Origin: Holophagaceae bacterium
GTDB lineage: Bacteria; Acidobacteriota; Holophagae; Holophagales; Holophagaceae
Reading direction: 5' to 3'
Assembly: GCA_016722505.1 (NCBI GenBank)
Contig: JADKJH010000004.1
Span: forward strand, 62,001 to 126,000
Length of the DNA stretch: 64,000 nucleotides
Part shown: positions 63,582 to 64,000 of the stretch, piece by piece
How positions within the stretch are numbered: the first letter of the stretch is position 1
Layout: every line of letters starts with the position of its first letter
Program-made: the position numbers and the translations under genes
Notes under the pieces: generated by a model
Databases searched by the model: none
Told to the model about the DNA's origin: nothing
Seen by the model: only the letters and a program-made list of their open reading frames with translations

Positions 63582-63595
63582 TTGAGATGTGTCAA
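63582..63595 (+). promoter_or_regulatory. Crp/Fnr-type box upstream of ric
   Basis: TTGAGATGTGTCAA is a perfect TTGA-N6-TCAA dyad, 62 bases before the ric ATG in the shared 179-base gap with the Crp/Fnr gene. It matches the NNR/DNR-type consensus, so the neighbouring regulator is the natural candidate to bind it. Confidence 0.65.
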
Positions 63596-63657
63596 GGCGG
63601 GCCCATGCCCGTCGCTGCACTCTTGCAGGGTGGGCTGTGGGCCCCGTGGAGGTAGCC

Positions 63658-64000
63658 ATGAGCGCAGTGAATGCATCATTGTTGGAACGGACCGTCGGAG
63701 AACTGGTGGCGGAGCAGCCCTCGCGGTCCCGCATTTTCGAAAAGGTGGGCATTGATTACTGCTGCAAAGGCAACGTGGCGTTGGGAGTGGCTTGCGAGGC
63801 CAAGGGCGTTGCGGTGGAGCCCATCCTGGCGGCCTTGAAGACTCAGCCTGCTGTGACGGAAGACGGCGATATCACGGCCCTCTACAAGTCGGCGGACGAC
63901 CTTGTGGATTACATCGTCAATAAGCACCACGCCTACATGCGCGAATGCTTGCCGCGCCTGGCTTTCATGACGGAAAAGGTCGCGGGAGTCCATGGCCACG
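63658..64000 (+). CDS. ric: Iron-sulfur cluster repair di-iron protein (Ric/YtfE/ScdA), partial
   Basis: GGAGG precedes the ATG at 63658. The 114 visible residues show the ScdA/DUF542 N-terminal domain (VGIDYCCKGNVALGVACEAK). The first hemerythrin-like helix with iron ligands follows (YIVNKHHAYMRECLPRL). Ric repairs iron-sulfur clusters damaged by NO or oxidants. The gene continues beyond the right edge. Confidence 0.92.
   Translation, partial: MSAVNASLLERTVGELVAEQPSRSRIFEKVGIDYCCKGNVALGVACEAKGVAVEPILAALKTQPAVTEDGDITALYKSADDLVDYIVNKHHAYMRECLPRLAFMTEKVAGVHGH

Overview
The window is about 64 kb of GC-rich bacterial chromosome, densely packed and coding on both strands. No rRNA, tRNA, CRISPR array, phage or transposase gene was seen. 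Several traits suggest Acidobacteriota, perhaps Holophagae (Geothrix/Holophaga-like): tandem Ser/Thr kinases with extracytoplasmic PD40/TolB-like propellers, System II cytochrome c biogenesis, a fused cytochrome bd-like protein and a group 3d-type NiFe hydrogenase. This placement is inference from gene content, not a database match.

Layout. 0-6 kb: a frame-broken PDZ membrane signalling protein cut by the left edge, an SDR, queE, two tandem DUF2911 proteins and a D-2-hydroxyacid dehydrogenase. 6-13 kb: a Cys/Lys-rich exported peptide with a strong terminator, an esterase/TPR gene broken by a 10-bp tandem duplication, a PadR regulator with an operator on its own start codon, lipA, two tandem monoheme cytochromes and a lipoprotein. 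13-25 kb: scpA, two small membrane proteins, a strongly repetitive membrane-anchored protein with a Sel1-like tail, uvrC, two metallo-beta-lactamase-fold hydrolases, three SPFH proteins and a Tam-like methyltransferase. 25-36 kb: a CydA-like/cytochrome c fusion with a CydB-like partner, two complete kinases plus a truncated third, and an isoquinoline-oxidoreductase-like molybdenum enzyme. 36-45 kb: an MFS exporter, UspA, an AI-2E family permease, and the hydrogenase operon hoxF-hoxU-hoxY-hoxH-hoxW. 45-52 kb: small redox and accessory genes, a MITE-like element with a 10-bp target duplication, and rlmF. 52-64 kb: rubrerythrin, an ExbD/TonB pair, an SDR, an alpha/beta hydrolase, a beta-barrel candidate, CcsA and ResB, an IspH fused to a UbiA-like membrane domain, and a Crp/Fnr regulator divergent from ric/ytfE, which runs off the right edge.

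Together the genes describe a flexible, probably facultative or anaerobic respiratory metabolism. Hox couples H2 to NAD(H). The bd-like pair, the small cytochromes and CcsA/ResB belong to quinol and cytochrome c electron transfer. Rubrerythrin and Ric protect against oxidative and nitrosative stress. A TTGA-N6-TCAA box before ric suggests control by the neighbouring Crp/Fnr protein.

The most unusual items are the IspH-UbiA fusion, three kinds of short non-coding inverted-repeat element (a 106-bp pair, a 269-bp nested palindrome and a 113-bp MITE-like copy), two frame-disrupted genes, and the 814-residue repeat protein with many short Thr-hydrophobic motifs.
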